Assembly: GCA_951804985.1 (NCBI GenBank)
Contig: OX638133.1
Coordinates: forward strand, 4,732,501-4,796,500
DNA length: 64,000 nt
Source: Dryomyza anilis
Lineage: Eukaryota; Arthropoda; Insecta; Diptera; Dryomyzidae
Reading direction: 5' to 3'
Translations under genes and position numbers: made by a program
The notes under the pieces: generated by a model
Databases searched by the model: none
What the model was told of the DNA's origin: nothing
The model's input: the letters and a program-made list of their open reading frames with translations, nothing else
In this document: piece after piece, positions 1-12,399 of the stretch
Layout: each line of letters begins with the position of its first letter
Numbering within the stretch: position 1 is the stretch's first letter

Positions 1-330
1 TTATGTAATTTGCTATCTTTATGTCATTTTAAGCTTTTGACATAAAAAGCTTTAGTCAATTCATACTTTTCTTAGTCTAAAATTTGAAATTTTTTATATA
101 TGTTCTTTTTCATTTCATTATTTTATTTTTTTATTTTTTATTTTATTTTTGATTTTGTCATTTTAAGCTTTAATAAGTTCGTACCTTTGTCGGTTAAAAT
201 TTATTTTATTAGAATCTTTCATCAATTAAGCTTTTATCAATTTAACTTTTGTTAATTAAGCTTTTTTCATTTAAAATTTTTCTAAATTTAAGCTTTCGTT
301 TTGACTTTTTGTCAATTCAAACTTTTATCG
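1..330. repeat. AT-rich DNA with dispersed AAGCTTT motif
   Basis: Very AT-rich sequence in which AAGCTTTT / AAGCTTTTGTCAATT-like strings recur every 20-60 bases. The same motif recurs at about 1640-1960, densely at 3180-4085, and again at 62130-62690. No ORF of note. It is a loose degenerate repeat rather than a clean tandem array. Confidence 0.5.
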
Positions 331-519
331 TTTCATCCCTGCAAATTATATTTAAACTATTAAGAATAGAAAATAAGAATTCCAAATAATACAAAACAAA
401 TTGAAATTCTGAAATTTGTCACATGCCGCATTTTCGCCTGTTACCTGCGCATTGAGTTAAACATCTACAACTCTAATAAATTTGTTCATTGCTAATTTTA
501 TGAGTTTGCAATACAAAGC

Positions 520-1100
520 AGCAGCTACTACTATGAGCTGCCCACATGGGGCAACGCCGCATGTTGCTCAACTTAAGCAGGAGCAGCAGCAACAGTTAGA
601 GCAACAGCAACACACAATTAAATAAATAACGAAAAACAAACAATTAAAAACCAGCAGCAACAGCAGCAAATTAATTTGGCTACATTTAAAATTAGATTTT
701 TGCAAACAAATGCAACAGATGCAGCGACAGCAGCAGCAACAACAGCAGTAAAAGCAACAAATAGTCTATTCTTTGTTATTGCTGTTATTGTTGTTGCTGT
801 TCTCTTTTGTTGTTGTTGTTATGAGCAATAATCGCAGCTGCATGCAATACAATTTAAGATTATTTGTGGCAGCAGTTGTTGCCATTATTGGCAAAAGCTT
901 AAGCAGTAGCAACAACAGCAGCAACATATGTTTTGTTGCATGCGCATGTCGACGATTTGCAGCAATTGTTGCACGTTTTGTACGAGTGCATGTTGCTGTT
1001 TATGTGCTGTCAGTGCACATTGTTGCAGTATTGCAAAATCTATAATTCGAATGAATTGCTGAGCAGCAGCAGCATTTGGTGTTGCCACCCAATGCGTTTT
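520..1100. other. CAG/CTG-rich island, single-copy-like
   Basis: Rich in CAGCAGCAACAACAG on the plus strand up to about 750, then in GTTGTTGCTG-type sequence. The short frames here (for example 773-1045 plus, 885-1088 minus) are runs of Leu/Val/Gln/Cys generated by the trinucleotide bias and show no domain. This texture is common in fly introns and intergenic DNA. It probably represents retained host sequence. A regulatory role is possible but not shown. Confidence 0.5.
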
Positions 1101-2289
1101 AAAGGCTAATTATAGTTAGGTAATTTTTATGTTTTAAATTTGTCTATTTTTTTATTTTAATTATTTTTTTTTAAATGTTGAAATGTCAAAATTAAAGCTT
1201 TTAATATTTAAAAGTACAAAAAATATAATTTTTGTTACAATGGATTTTTTGTTTTTTTTTTTGATTTAAATGTCTTATTCGTTTTTTAATTGCCAACAAC
1301 TATTTTAATGAACGCTGTTAATTGCGTCCGTGTTGTGGGCGTTGCTGCCAAGTTATGCAACCCCAAACCAACGGACCTTTCACTTCATTGCGATGCCGTG
1401 CATAAATAACTTGGGCGGCGAAAATTGGACTACAAAAATATTTGAAATGCGGTCAAAAAAAATGCAGATCACAAAAAATGTGGGATATAGTTATATAGTT
1501 CATAAACTGAATTATATGACATGGACAATATTTTTTAGTTGTCAATATTTTTGTATATTACATGAAAAATAATAAATAAATAAATAAATTAATAAATTAA
1601 GTAATTTATAAATATAATTATATATACATATTTAACATTCTCTTGTAGGGTCTCAATATAAAAGCTTTAACAAAAAAATTATCAAATGTTTTTTATAAAA
1701 AAAATATTTTAGCAAGATCATAAAGCTTTCATCACCAAAATTTAAAAAAAAATTACATTTCTGTATTCAATATAAAAGCTTTTATTTATATTTCACATTT
1801 CCAGCTTTTTATTATTGTTTAAAGTAAAGCTATTTTCTACAATTATATTAAATGTTTCTATAAATCTACATATTTATAAAGAAAAATTAACACTCGAGTT
1901 TCAAATCAAGCTTTTCAAGGCTTTCTGTTTTCAAAATCATTTATATATTTAAATTATAATTCATTTTTTAATTAAATGAATACTTAAATATTCTACTTTA
2001 ATAATTGCCTGTTACCAAATTTTGAATTTTTGTTAAAAAAAGGTCTCTTGTAACAGTATATTAATTTTACCATAAAAAAACAGTCATTTATAAAACACTT
2101 TAGGAAAACTATTTAATATTTAGAACAAATGCTTTGATAACGATTTTTTAACTTTCAAATCAATTTTTAACTTTTGTCATTTTTTTTAACATTTGTTTTA
2201 ATTATATTTAATTTTACATAAAAAACAAGTAATTTATAAAACAATTTAAATAATTTTTTAAATATTTAACTTTCGAATCAACCCACTTT

Positions 2290-2960
2290 CGACCAACAAT
2301 ATGACAAAAGTTGCACAACTGTTGTTGGGTTATAGTGAGAATGCAGGCCTGACAGCAACAATGACCTTGACAAGCACTTTGTTCATACTTTAAAATGCGT
2401 TTAAATTGGAGCAGTTTGAGTTGTTGGTCAGCGATGAAACAATGTGTGGCAGCGACAGCAACATTGTGCAGACAATGGACGTCAGCAATGAGTGATTATT
2501 GAACAAGTAACGGCGCTGACCAACGCCTCTCAGCAATTTATTGAACGCAGCAACATTTCCAACAACAAAAACACCAAAATTGTATCACAAGAAATTGCCC
2601 AGCATTAGGATTTGTATTAAAAACTCATAATCAAATCGATTCCGTCAACGTCAATGCGGCATAACGTTGACGTTGTTATACATATTGCTGTGGTTGCTAT
2701 TGTTGCTGCTGTTTTTGTTGTTACTGTTGCCAGTGCGTTGGTCACACATACGCAGCACAAGTGGCAACGATTCCATGTAGTTTTATAGTTGTTGTTGCAG
2801 TTACATTGTGCTGACAATTGTTGTCGCCTACCACACCTAAGACAGCAACATCAACAATTGTTTGACTGCCCGCGCGTTTCAGTGTCTGGCAATTGTTGTG
2901 CTGAATGAACGGTCAGTTGATGTTTTGCTTTCTTTTGATCGAGTTTTGCATTTGATATCA
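2290..2960. other. CAACA/GTTGTTG-rich island, single-copy-like
   Basis: Less AT-rich than its surroundings, with many CAGCAAC and TGTTGTTG words and no recognisable ORF. The 66-codon minus frame at 2617-2817 is low complexity (Thr/Ala/Cys) and looks like compositional noise. Likely host non-coding sequence. Confidence 0.4.
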
Positions 2961-3179
2961 TTTCCTCATTTGCATGAACAACTATTTTTTAATTGGCAGC
3001 AACTTTGAAAATTTGTTTTTTTTTTGTTAAAAAAAACAGGTCTTCAAATTATGACAAAAGGTTGTCGAAATTTACAATATTTCGTAAAATGTTTTATAAA
3101 TTGTTTATTTTTATGTAATTTGTAATTTCAAGCATTCATTAACAGTTCTTGCAAAATTTTTGATTGTATATTATTTAGA

Positions 3180-4085
3180 GAGCTCTGTGCATACATAATA
3201 AAAAGCTTTTTATTGAGTGCTAGAACAATTTCTGGGTAGCTTAAAAAGCAAAAACTTAAAAAAAAGCTTTTTACAAAAAGATTTTTATGGAAATCTTTTG
3301 CAAAAAGCTTTTTATTGAAAGTTTTTTTGTGAAAAAGGAAAAAGGTTTATGTTTTTTTTTTAAATGTTTTATGAAAAGTTCCTTATTAAAGCTTTTATAA
3401 AAAGCTATTAAAAAAAAAGTTTTTAGATAAAGCTTTTATAAAGCTTAGGAAAAGTTTCTATAAAAACTTTTGTAAAAAGCTTGTATAAAAAGCTTTTTAG
3501 GAAAGTTTTATGAAAAGAATTTTGGGAAAGATTTTGAAAAGCTTCTATAAAAAACTATTTACAAAAAAATTTTATAAAAAGCTTTTATAAAGCTTATGAA
3601 AAGCTTCTATAAAAATGTTTGTTAAAAGCTTTTATAAAAAGCTTTTTAGGAAAGTTTTATAAAAAGCTTTTTAGGAAAGTTTTATGAAAAGCTTTTTAGG
3701 AAAAGATTTATGAAAAGATTTTTACAAAAAAAAAAGTTTATGAAAAGCTTTTTTACAAAAAAAAAGTTTATGAAAAGCTTTTTTACAAAAAAAAACTCTA
3801 TGAAAAGCTTTCTTACAAAAAAAAAAACTTTATGAAAAGCTTTTTTACAAAAAAAGTTTTAGGAAAAGCTTTACAAAAAGCTTTTTATGAAATTGATTAT
3901 TTGATTCAATATATAAATACAAAAAGCTTTTTATAAAAGAAAAACTTTCATACTGTTTTAAAAAAAAAGAAAATCTTTTGAGACACACAAAGATTTTTTT
4001 TTTTATGTTTTTTAAATTAAGATTTTCTCGAAGTTTAAATGTTTCAAAAATACTTTTTCTTTTAAACTTTAAGAAAGCTTTTTGT
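3180..4085. repeat. AAAAGCTTTTT degenerate tandem repeat
   Basis: A dense array of AAAAAGCTTTTTA-type palindromic cores separated by TATGAAA, ACAAAAAAAA or TTTAGGAAAG linkers. In the middle (about 3640-3860) units of roughly 35-45 bases are evident, such as TTTATGAAAAGCTTTTTTAC. Each core is a self-complementary AT-rich hexamer-centred palindrome, so the array could form many small hairpins. No coding potential. Confidence 0.75.
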
Positions 4086-4379
4086 TTTATTTTCTAAGCA
4101 AAAATAAGCAACAAAAAAACTTTTATAATAATACTTTCTAAAGTACAGAGCTTAATAAGTTATAAAATGATTTAATAAATTCGAAAACTATTTCAGATTT
4201 GTTATTAAAAATTTTTCATTATTTTTAAAAAATTAGTTATCAAAAATCATTTAGAAATTCTGTATCGAAAATGAAAGTTTTGATTTCCGTATGTTCATTA
4301 AAATATTTCCACGTTCGCGCATGTGCTGTGGAATGTCATTCGTTCAAAGTGTTTTTATTTTTCTATTTTAATTTCTTGT

Positions 4380-4640
4380 ATTTCTGCTGGCAACCAGTGC
4401 GCGATCATGGCTCTTAATCTGTGTCGTAAATCGTTGTAGTTTAACAGAGAAATCTGTCATGATGCTGCTGCTCAAGATGACGACGACGACGATTTCGATG
4501 ACTTTGCGGTGGTCGAATAGATTCAACTGTTGCTGCTGCTGCCGCTGATGTTGTCGTCGTCGCTGATGCTGTTGATTAATCGACTGCATGTCGATCGCAT
4601 TGTAAATCAGTCGCCGATCGTGAATGATCAAATGATCGAA
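4380..4640. other. GC-richer island with GAC/CTG triplets
   Basis: A short island of near-balanced composition within AT-rich DNA. On the plus strand a pyrimidine-rich tract ends in CAG near 4398, and a 25-codon open stretch at about 4438-4519 reads into a run of Asp (DDDDDFDDFAVVE, then stop). A minus-strand frame (4368-4631) is Gln/Arg rich. Neither matches a family I recognise. It could be a conserved non-coding block or a small exon, with low confidence in either. Confidence 0.25.
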
Positions 4641-5815
4641 CCGTGCAACGTTTTATGGCGCTTTATGGAACTTTGAGGGCTTTTTTTGTCGGCAGTGCGG
4701 GGTCTTTGGGGCAAATGTTTGTTAGATAAGTAAAGCATGAAAGACTTTATTAAGATAGCAATAAAATCGCTTAGCAGTTGAGCGGGTTTTAAAGACTGCG
4801 CGGTATAATCGATCAATAGAGCTTTTCGAAGAACAACAGAGCAAACGAATGAGTTATTGTTGTTGGGTTTCATAGTACTCTGGCGGTTTAGAGAAGGTTT
4901 TATTAGCAGGTTTTTATTTCTAAGTTGCACGTTTTAAGACATTTTTTTTATTATATTATTTGAAATGTTGCAAAAAATACTAAGACTTAAAACTCAAGGT
5001 CATACATCATAAAACTTTAGATAGAGTAAAAATTTTAATATATTTTTTTATATTTTTAGTTTTTGATTAATCTTCACTAACAAATGCTTAATTTTCCCAA
5101 CAGTAGCTGCAATATTTTGCTAATTAGCAGTTCAAGAATTTAAGATAAATGCAGCTTAGTTTGCTTCAAACTAGTTTTAGCCTTATTTAAAACATATTAA
5201 TATTCATTTGAATTGAGCACGTCTGTGCAAACAAAGAATAAATTAAGATAGCTTAATTTTGCTTTGACCAACAAAAAAACTTTTAATTAATATTAGTTTT
5301 TTTTTTCGAATACATAATTAAAAACTAAAAACATAAATACAAACAAAACAACAATAATTTGTCATCATTAATTGCATTAGATGCTGTCCAAATTTAACAT
5401 ATTATTTACATGCGAAACTAGGTAATCAATTAAGTTTTTAAACCTTAAGCTAAATCAATTAAAATACAGCATTCAATTAATTAAATAATTAAAAGCAATA
5501 AATTAAAATGATAACGAATTTGCAAAGGAAAATATATTTGAAACGTTGAAAGCAGATAAAAACGAAAGAGTTGTAAACATTTTAAATAAATCCAAAAAAA
5601 AAAATGTAATTTTTTACAATAATATTTTCAAAAAATAAAAATAGTTCATTAATACCATACATTGTACAATATAAAAATTTGTAATTTTTAAAAAACAAAA
5701 GAAAAAAGGTTTTCCATTTTAATTTGAAAAATATTAGTCCATATACGATGAAATTTTGTTTTGATATATCTTAGCTAAAAATTAGATCTGAGTTTTAAAA
5801 TGAGCTTATTTGGTA

Positions 5816-6543
5816 CACAGAAAAAAATATATTTGTTAATATAGCAACATATTTGATCAATACAATTAATTTTTAATTGATTCATCGTCGATACGACCTT
5901 TAATTGCATTTATTAAATATTTGATTATATTAATTAAAAAATTAAGAGAAAATAAACAAAAAGTTACATCAATAAAATTAAATTATTTGCTGCAACAACT
6001 ATTGAATTAATTGCATTAACAATCGTCGTTGCTGAGCACACCGACTCGGGCGTCACGAGGCGAGATTGCAGTGAATGAACGCCGGCAAACAAGCAAACGA
6101 TGGAATTTTTGTTTGCGTGTTTGGTTTGGCGCGCACATTATTCCCATTTGCTATATGCCAAGATACACACTAATAGAGCTAGATCATCCTCTAAGTGTGT
6201 CATCAAAAATGGCGATGAAGGCAATGGTTGCATATTTAATTATGCTTTGAACTTCATCATCAGAATAGTATATGTTATGTACTTTCACAAGATTTTATAA
6301 CATTATTTTTTAATTAACTGCATAAGAATTATAAAGACTGTGAAGAGAATAATAATACTTTTAGAATATCAACCATTAAATAGTTTGCTATTTATGCAAA
6401 GTCCTTAATTGGTATATTTTTGGAAGCAAATCACATTTTTAACAAATGTTTTTTGCTAAATACATTAGAACTCGTTACTAGACAAGTTAATGATTCACAA
6501 TTATTTATGGATGCTGTATTTACGTCGATTATTTTTTTCTGTG
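5816..6543. mobile_element. TA-flanked MITE-like element, CACAGAAA termini (type B)
   Basis: The left end reads TA|CACAGAAAAAAATATATTT and the right end reads ATTATTTTTTTCTGTG|TA, so about 14 bases of terminal inverted repeat are bounded by TA on both sides, as in Tc1/mariner-type insertions. The interior (for example the TCGTCGATACGACC region and the GC-richer segment at 6020-6130) has no transposase. A right-end relative lies at about 54240-54398. It is also possible that two shorter elements flank host sequence. Confidence 0.55.
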
Positions 6544-6545
6544 TA

Positions 6546-6846
6546 TGCACCGAAAAATCCTCTTTTGACATGTGTTTAAATGAATCAAGGTTTGATTGTG
6601 GCAACCGAAATTCATTTGTGCTAACAACATATTATTAAAATTTAGTTACATTTATTTACTATAACTGAAATGTTAGATCGTACAACTGTATATTCGGTTA
6701 CAGCAACCTCTTGTTAGTATTTACATTGTTGCACCAAACTCATGTTCATAGCAAGAACATAGCAAGTACTTTATTGGTTGTTAACGCAACTGAATTATTT
6801 GGTTAGGCCATTTGTTGGTTCCCGCAACAAATTTGTTTTCTGTGTG
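6546..6846. mobile_element. MITE type C (AAATTTGTTGCG / ATCCTC ends)
   Basis: Begins with CGAAAAATCCTCTTTTGACA and ends with CGCAACAAATTTGTTTTCTG just before a TA. Both ends match the other type C copies at 29467, 30528, 37928 and 55226. It directly abuts the type B element at 5816-6543. Non-coding; the 72-codon frame crossing its left end is incidental. Confidence 0.55.
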
Positions 6847-7118
6847 TATAACCGAGATATCGTCTGCATTATTAACATGCTAAATTTTTGTCAAAATATA
6901 CAAGACTTATGTTCTCGTTCTTAAAATTTTTGAAGTCCAATCCGATACAAAACAAGAACCACCATGCAACACGAAGATTGCATGAAATACGCAGAATTTT
7001 TCAATTCCTTTTTTTAATTCGACTTGCGGTGCATTTAGTTATTAGGGTCAAAAATATGGAAATCACCAAAAGAATAGAACGAAATGACATAAATAGATGA
7101 TATTTAGTAATTCGGGTA

Positions 7119-7940
7119 CACAGAAATAAAAAAATCTTCAATATGATAACTTTATTCATAAATATTATGAATATTTTCACCAACTACCAGATTCATCATA
7201 TTGATACCACCGTTCAATGAAATACTGTTGAATACACTATATATACATGAAATTATTCATACTATCGAACGTCATAGTGAAGAACGAAATAATCAAAACA
7301 ATGAATTTGAATCGACATATTGATGAATTTGTTCATAATATATATATGAATAATTTTTAGAAAAAAATTCGAAAAAAAAGTGTTGTAAAAATTTTATTAA
7401 GAAAAAAACAGAAAAAATTATTAAAAAAAAAAAAATTATCCAAAAAAAAAAAAATGTCGAAAAAAAAATGTCTTTTTAAAACAAAAAATTTCGAAAACAA
7501 AAATTCGAAAAAAATCTCAAACACATTTTTTTTTTAAATATTTAATTTAAACATAAATTTTTATTAATTAATAGTTGTAATTATAAATATATTATAAAAC
7601 ATTTTACTAATTTATGCATGCCGAGCAATCATTACATAAGACATAACATACAAGAACTACTTGAGAACTGAGAAGTACGTGAAAAAATGAACGAAAAATA
7701 AATATTTTGATTGAAATTTGGTTTGATGAAAAGCATTCATCAATATGAAGTAAAATAGGTTGTATTTCATGTTCTTGTTCATTAATATGATGAAATGTAT
7801 ACTTCACATACAGTTCATCATATTGAAGAACAATTTTTCGACAGTTACCAAGCGTTCATTATATTTATGAACGCATTCAATACAATGTATCATGGTTTGA
7901 AGAACGGAATTCATCAATATGATGTACATTGTTTTCTGTG
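7119..7940 (+). mobile_element. TA-flanked MITE type A, copy 1
   Basis: Bounded by GTACACAGAAAT on the left and TTTTCTGTGTAC on the right, giving TA target duplications and CACAGAAA-type termini. Subterminal motifs such as TTCATCATATTGATG, CTTCAATATGAT and ACCAACTACCAG recur in inverted order near both ends. The centre is a run of A-rich GAAAAAAAA blocks. It has no transposase ORF. The same family is at 9660, 19635 and 39273. The orientation assigned is arbitrary, set by this copy. Confidence 0.75.
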
Positions 7941-9659
7941 TACTTATATTGGCAGGATGGTTGGGTTAAAAAAAAACAAGGTGAGTCAACGGACACAATT
8001 ACCACCAGAACAACCGAATGCAAGAATAATGCAGCAAGAATAAGAACGACCCTGTCTACAATTTCCTGCCCAAAAATGTATAGGGTATTTACAGTCGTAT
8101 TAGAACTAATATTATTTTTATATATCTTATTACTTTTATAACACTAACACTCAAAATGCTCCTACTTTAAAATTATCGCATGTGACCTAGTTTACCCTAC
8201 TGATTTCCTATTTTAAATTCAATTTGCAATTTCCAAACTACATAATTATTAAATCGAAATCTCTACTTATTAAGCACAAAATTGCCTCCCAAAAGTTAGA
8301 TGCAATAATTTGTTAACCTCATGAAAAAAAAAGCACCGTTTAGACCTAATTTTTTAAAATTAACATAAAAATGTTCACACGGCAAATCAAACCAAAGCAT
8401 AACATATTACCAAAGCATACGGTGTTTTTTTTTTTGTAAATTGGTCATAATAGTTTTAAGCCAAATATACGTAAAACACACCCTTCTGACCTTAAAAAAC
8501 AAGTTCATTCGGCGAATAAAACGAGAAATGAAATTAAATGAATTTTTAATTGAGCGACGCTTAATGAGCCTAAGCTTATAAATCAATTTAAATTAAAGAC
8601 TATATTTTATGAAAGGCTTTATTAAACAATTTAAATTAATTAATTTAAGTGTAATATTTTGATTACTTCAGAAAAAGTTCCAACGTACAAATATGAATGA
8701 ATTTTGATACAAATTTTTATTTGCTACATAAAAAAAAAGAAAAACATTGTTGTAATTATGTTTGCTGTTGTTGTAATTATTTATATGTTTATATATTTTT
8801 TGGATGTTGTTGTTGTTGCTGTTCTTGTGCAACCTCAAAACAACAAACTAATCGCGATCGCATTAGTCTGTGGTTAGTTTTAATCACCTGGCTAAATCAA
8901 GCGTAGTCCAAGTTAGTTGTAAAATATTTGCTGGCCTCCGCCTGCACTACATAATTTTTCGTTTGTTTTGTGGTTGAATTTTTTTTTTGCGCATTGAAAT
9001 GAAAGCAAAAATTTGGAGCAATGAATTGCGCCACCGTTTTTTTTTTTTTTTTTGTTTTTGTGATATTTTTTAGTTTTTGCAACACATTTTATTGGTGTTG
9101 TTTGGTTTTGTTTTGCAATTATATTAAACAATAATAAATCGTTAAGAATTTGTGGTTATTGTAACTGCATTGTTGGGTGTTGGTCAACAGTTAATTGTTG
9201 CAGCAACTGCAAAGTGACTACAAAGCAAAGCCTTGCAACTGTAATGGATCAGCAATGGCACCTTAAAGCTCTGTGTTGGGCACTTTTATGTAATATGCAC
9301 TTTTTATGTGTAAAAGAAAAATTGGGTCAATAAAATATGGGCATCTCCACGTAAGCGTAAGTAGCTCTTTATTTAGTAAAAGTGAAGAAAACAATTGAGC
9401 AGCATAAATAATCAATTGAAAAGAGTGAAATGTGGAGTTGCAATTAATCTGCAAACTACATATAAATCATCAACTTTTTAGTTTTGTTTTGAAATATTTT
9501 AAAAGCAGCATTATAGCTGGGAAATGGAGGGAGAAGTAGAATACTCTAGAAGGCAAAACCAATTTATATATGTTATGTTTGTAGTTAAAAAGTAGTTTTA
9601 TGTTTCTATTTTGAGGCTATTAAAAATAGTTTTATAGTAGGAAAATAAAGGGAAAGGTA

Positions 9660-10141
9660 CACACAAAAAAATTTACCAAAAATTTCACCAACTACCAGTA
9701 TTCATCATATTGATGAATTCATTCATTGAATTAAAATCGTATTTTTTAAATGTTTTTCATTTTCAATATTTTTTTAACATCAAATTTCAAACACAAACTT
9801 ATCTCCATTTACACATTTATGTATTTATGTATTTAAAATTCTTAAATGATTTATAATTTATAATTGCTAATTATTCGATGCCTCCATTTCATCATATTAA
9901 TGAAAAAGTGAACATCATATTGATGAATTTGGTCATCAAACCATATTAATTTAAATATCATAAATCTTATAAGAATTATAAATACGTAAATGTGTAAATG
10001 GAGAACAATTTTTATTTGAAATTTCTTTATATAAAAAATATTAAAAATGAAAAACACTGAAAAAATACGATTTTAGTTCAATGAATAAAATCATCAATAT
10101 GATGAATACTGGTAGTTGGTGAATTTTTTTGTTGTTGTGTG
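9660..10141. mobile_element. Palindromic TA-flanked MITE related to type A
   Basis: Starts TA|CACACAAAAAAATT and ends TTGTTGTTGTGTG|TA. The arms are inverted copies of each other for much of the element: ACCAACTACCAGTATTCATC near 9690 pairs with GATGAATACTGGTAGTTGG near 10100, and the block at about 9800-9825 pairs with about 9985-10010. Both ends share the ACCAACTACCAG and CATCATATTGATGA modules with type A. Non-coding. Confidence 0.75.
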
Positions 10142-10574
10142 TAACATGCTACCTAACAAAACATTATGTTGAAAATTTTGAAAATATTCACATGACTATT
10201 TTCTTAAAGCAAAAACGGTATAAATCGAGTTAAGAAAGATTTTAAAATTATAAATAAAATAATATATTGTAAAATTACATAAATGTTTAGATTGTGTGCA
10301 TAAAATGTATGAAAATATGTTCATAAAATATGGAACATTAATACGATGAAATTGGTCCTTGGTTGAGGTATTCGACAAAATCCTATTAATATAATAAATC
10401 TCTTTGTTGGTTTGTTCCGCTTCTCCGTCTAAACGGCTGATCCGATTTTCTTGATGCGGTAGGGTCTGGAAAGAATGATAGACTATCATATATAATTGTA
10501 AAAAGGGGCGTGGCACCTCCCATACAACCTAGGCTTTCAATACGATATAACTCGGCACTTACAGCAGCTACACA

Positions 10575-10700
10575 CATAAAACAAAAACTCAAATACAAAA
10601 AAAAATATTTAAAAGCAAAAACACAAAAGCAAAAGCACAAAACTAAAGCAAAAATACAAACACAAAAGCAATAACATAAAACTAAAAGCCAAACTAAGAG
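10575..10700 (+). repeat. AAAAGCACAAAA-type low-complexity tract in Helitron-like element
   Basis: Runs of AAAAGCAAAAACACAAAAGC and CAAATACAAAAA. The complementary texture (GCTTTTGTTTTTGTG) makes up the 1 kb tract at 17400-18420, suggesting the same repeat expanded elsewhere in opposite orientation. Confidence 0.5.
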
Positions 10701-10804
10701 AAAAAAAAATTTCTTTTCGATATTGTTTTTGGCGATTTTTTTTTTTTTTTTGTAAAATGGTGATTTCGATCATTGCATTGTCGTCCAAAAAATGTTTGTA
10801 AAAC

Positions 10805-10990
10805 TCACCACTCAAAAATTCACCACACCAAAATTCACCACATTAAAATTCACCACACTAAAATAACCCTCAATAAAACTCACTACACTAAAACTCACCA
10901 CACTTAAACTAAAACTCACCGCACTAAAATTCACCACACTTTAACTCATTACACCGAAACTCACCACACTAAAACTCACCACACGGAAAC
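10805..10990. repeat. 15-bp minisatellite, CTAAAACTCACCACA
   Basis: About a dozen imperfect copies of a 15-base unit reading CTAAAACTCACCACA, with substitutions (AAATTCACC, AACTCATTACAC). It lies inside the Helitron-like element and is followed immediately by a second, different minisatellite. Confidence 0.8.
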
Positions 10991-11004
10991 TTCAAAAATC
11001 ATTT

Positions 11005-11130
11005 TACCGGAAATAATTCCACCGAGAAGAAATCAACCGGGAAGAATTCTACGGGAAAGCGTTCTATGGGGAAGAATTTAACGGGAAGATTTCTACGGGA
11101 AAGAGTTCTAAGGGGAAGCACAGTCTGAGA
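11005..11130. repeat. GGGAAGAATTCTAC minisatellite
   Basis: About seven units of roughly 16 bases around a GGGAAGAATT core, with frequent TCTACG spacers. The unit resembles the reverse complement of the CCCGAGACCATTCTTT array at 44.8-45.9 kb (GGGAAAGAATGG), so the two may share an origin. Confidence 0.65.
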
Positions 11131-11754
11131 ACAAATTGTCTTTGAGAAAAGTTGTTTTGGCGGAGAATTATTTTTGTTTTGGGTACTACATTTATAAATC
11201 CAATAACAAATGTCCATAGCGAACTACGAGTCCCTGATATAAATAATAAAAATGTTTTTTATATTAATAAAATTGCTCCATATCCTTGTATTTACAAAAT
11301 CTTTGCACGAGTCGTGCACGGGTCCAGCTAGTACATAAAATAAACGTCTAAATACATAAATGCTGAGAATCCCTTTTTTTCTGTGTTAGAATTATCAAAG
11401 TTATAGTCGTTCTAGGCCAGGGTACACGAACCCTAAAAAAAAATACTATAAACGTTCAATTTCTGAACAATATCCTTTCAATCGATACCCATATGTACAA
11501 ATGGGTAGGTGTACCGAATTTGGTTTTTTTTTCGGTAACCAAAAATCATTTCGCGGGAACACATTATTTTTATATATTTGAGCATAAAGTCAATATATAT
11601 TTGACCAAAAAAAGTTCACTTAAACTCGTATAAAGTAAAATTCATCTGTAGATGTAAATTTCATGTCACAATTGACCGACCATGTCAATTTTCTTGTTCA
11701 AATCGCGTAGATACATAAGTAATATAAAGAAGTTTTTTCATTGATTTAGCTCTT

Positions 11755-11757
<3 letters not shown>

Positions 11758-11814
<57 letters not shown>
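11758..11814. repeat. (TA)n microsatellite
   Basis: An uninterrupted alternation of T and A of more than 50 bases. A simple dinucleotide repeat able to extrude as a cruciform and likely polymorphic in length. Confidence 0.97.
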
Positions 11815-11815
<1 letters not shown>

Positions 11816-12399
11816 TTTTTCATACCGGGTATGCTTTCTTCTGGGTGTTACAAACGGTGTACCAAACTGAATATACCATTTTACACTATGTGTAGGGTAT
11901 AATAATATACATTTAAAAAAAAAAAAGTTAAAACGTAAAAAAATTTATTATTTGTTTAAAAAATAATCGAAGTAAATTCAAACAATTCTTTTTAGTCAAA
12001 CTTCGTTTATCATGTGTCATGTCCGAAATTTTTGTCAAGGGTAATACGAAAAATATAATAATTTTGATTTTAGTCATTACAGATATCGAATCAATAAATG
12101 CAAAGTTTTCATTTCCATAAAAAATGTTATTTCTGAAGAATATATATGATTAGAAATATTAAAACTACTTAAAAAAACACGTAATAGAAATGCATTCTAT
12201 TAAAATATTGAAGTATTGCGCAATTTAATTTAAAAAGTGTCTCCGAATGTTTCTTAAATCAAATGGTAACCTTTATGCAACAGTATTAATATAGTTTTCG
12301 AGATAGTATAAAAAAAAAGTTTCTACATAAATTAAAATTTACTTCAACCAAAAATTTAAACTCAAATATTTTTTTTTTCAAATTGTTATTTATTGCATA

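Larger units (their letters stand above)
10395..11331 (+). mobile_element. Non-autonomous Helitron/Helentron-like element
   Basis: The right end has the features expected of a Helitron: a short hairpin GCACG-AGT-CGTGC at 11305-11317, ten bases, then CTAG at 11328-11331 followed by T. The left part (about 10410-10540) carries a CCGTCTAAACGGCTGATCCG leader and GGGGCGTGGCACCTCCCATA, words I associate with DINE-type non-autonomous Helitrons of insects. Between lie an ACAAAAGCAAAAGC-rich tract and two minisatellites. There is no Rep/helicase. The exact left boundary is not certain. A degraded relative lies at 30890-31360. Confidence 0.65.
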
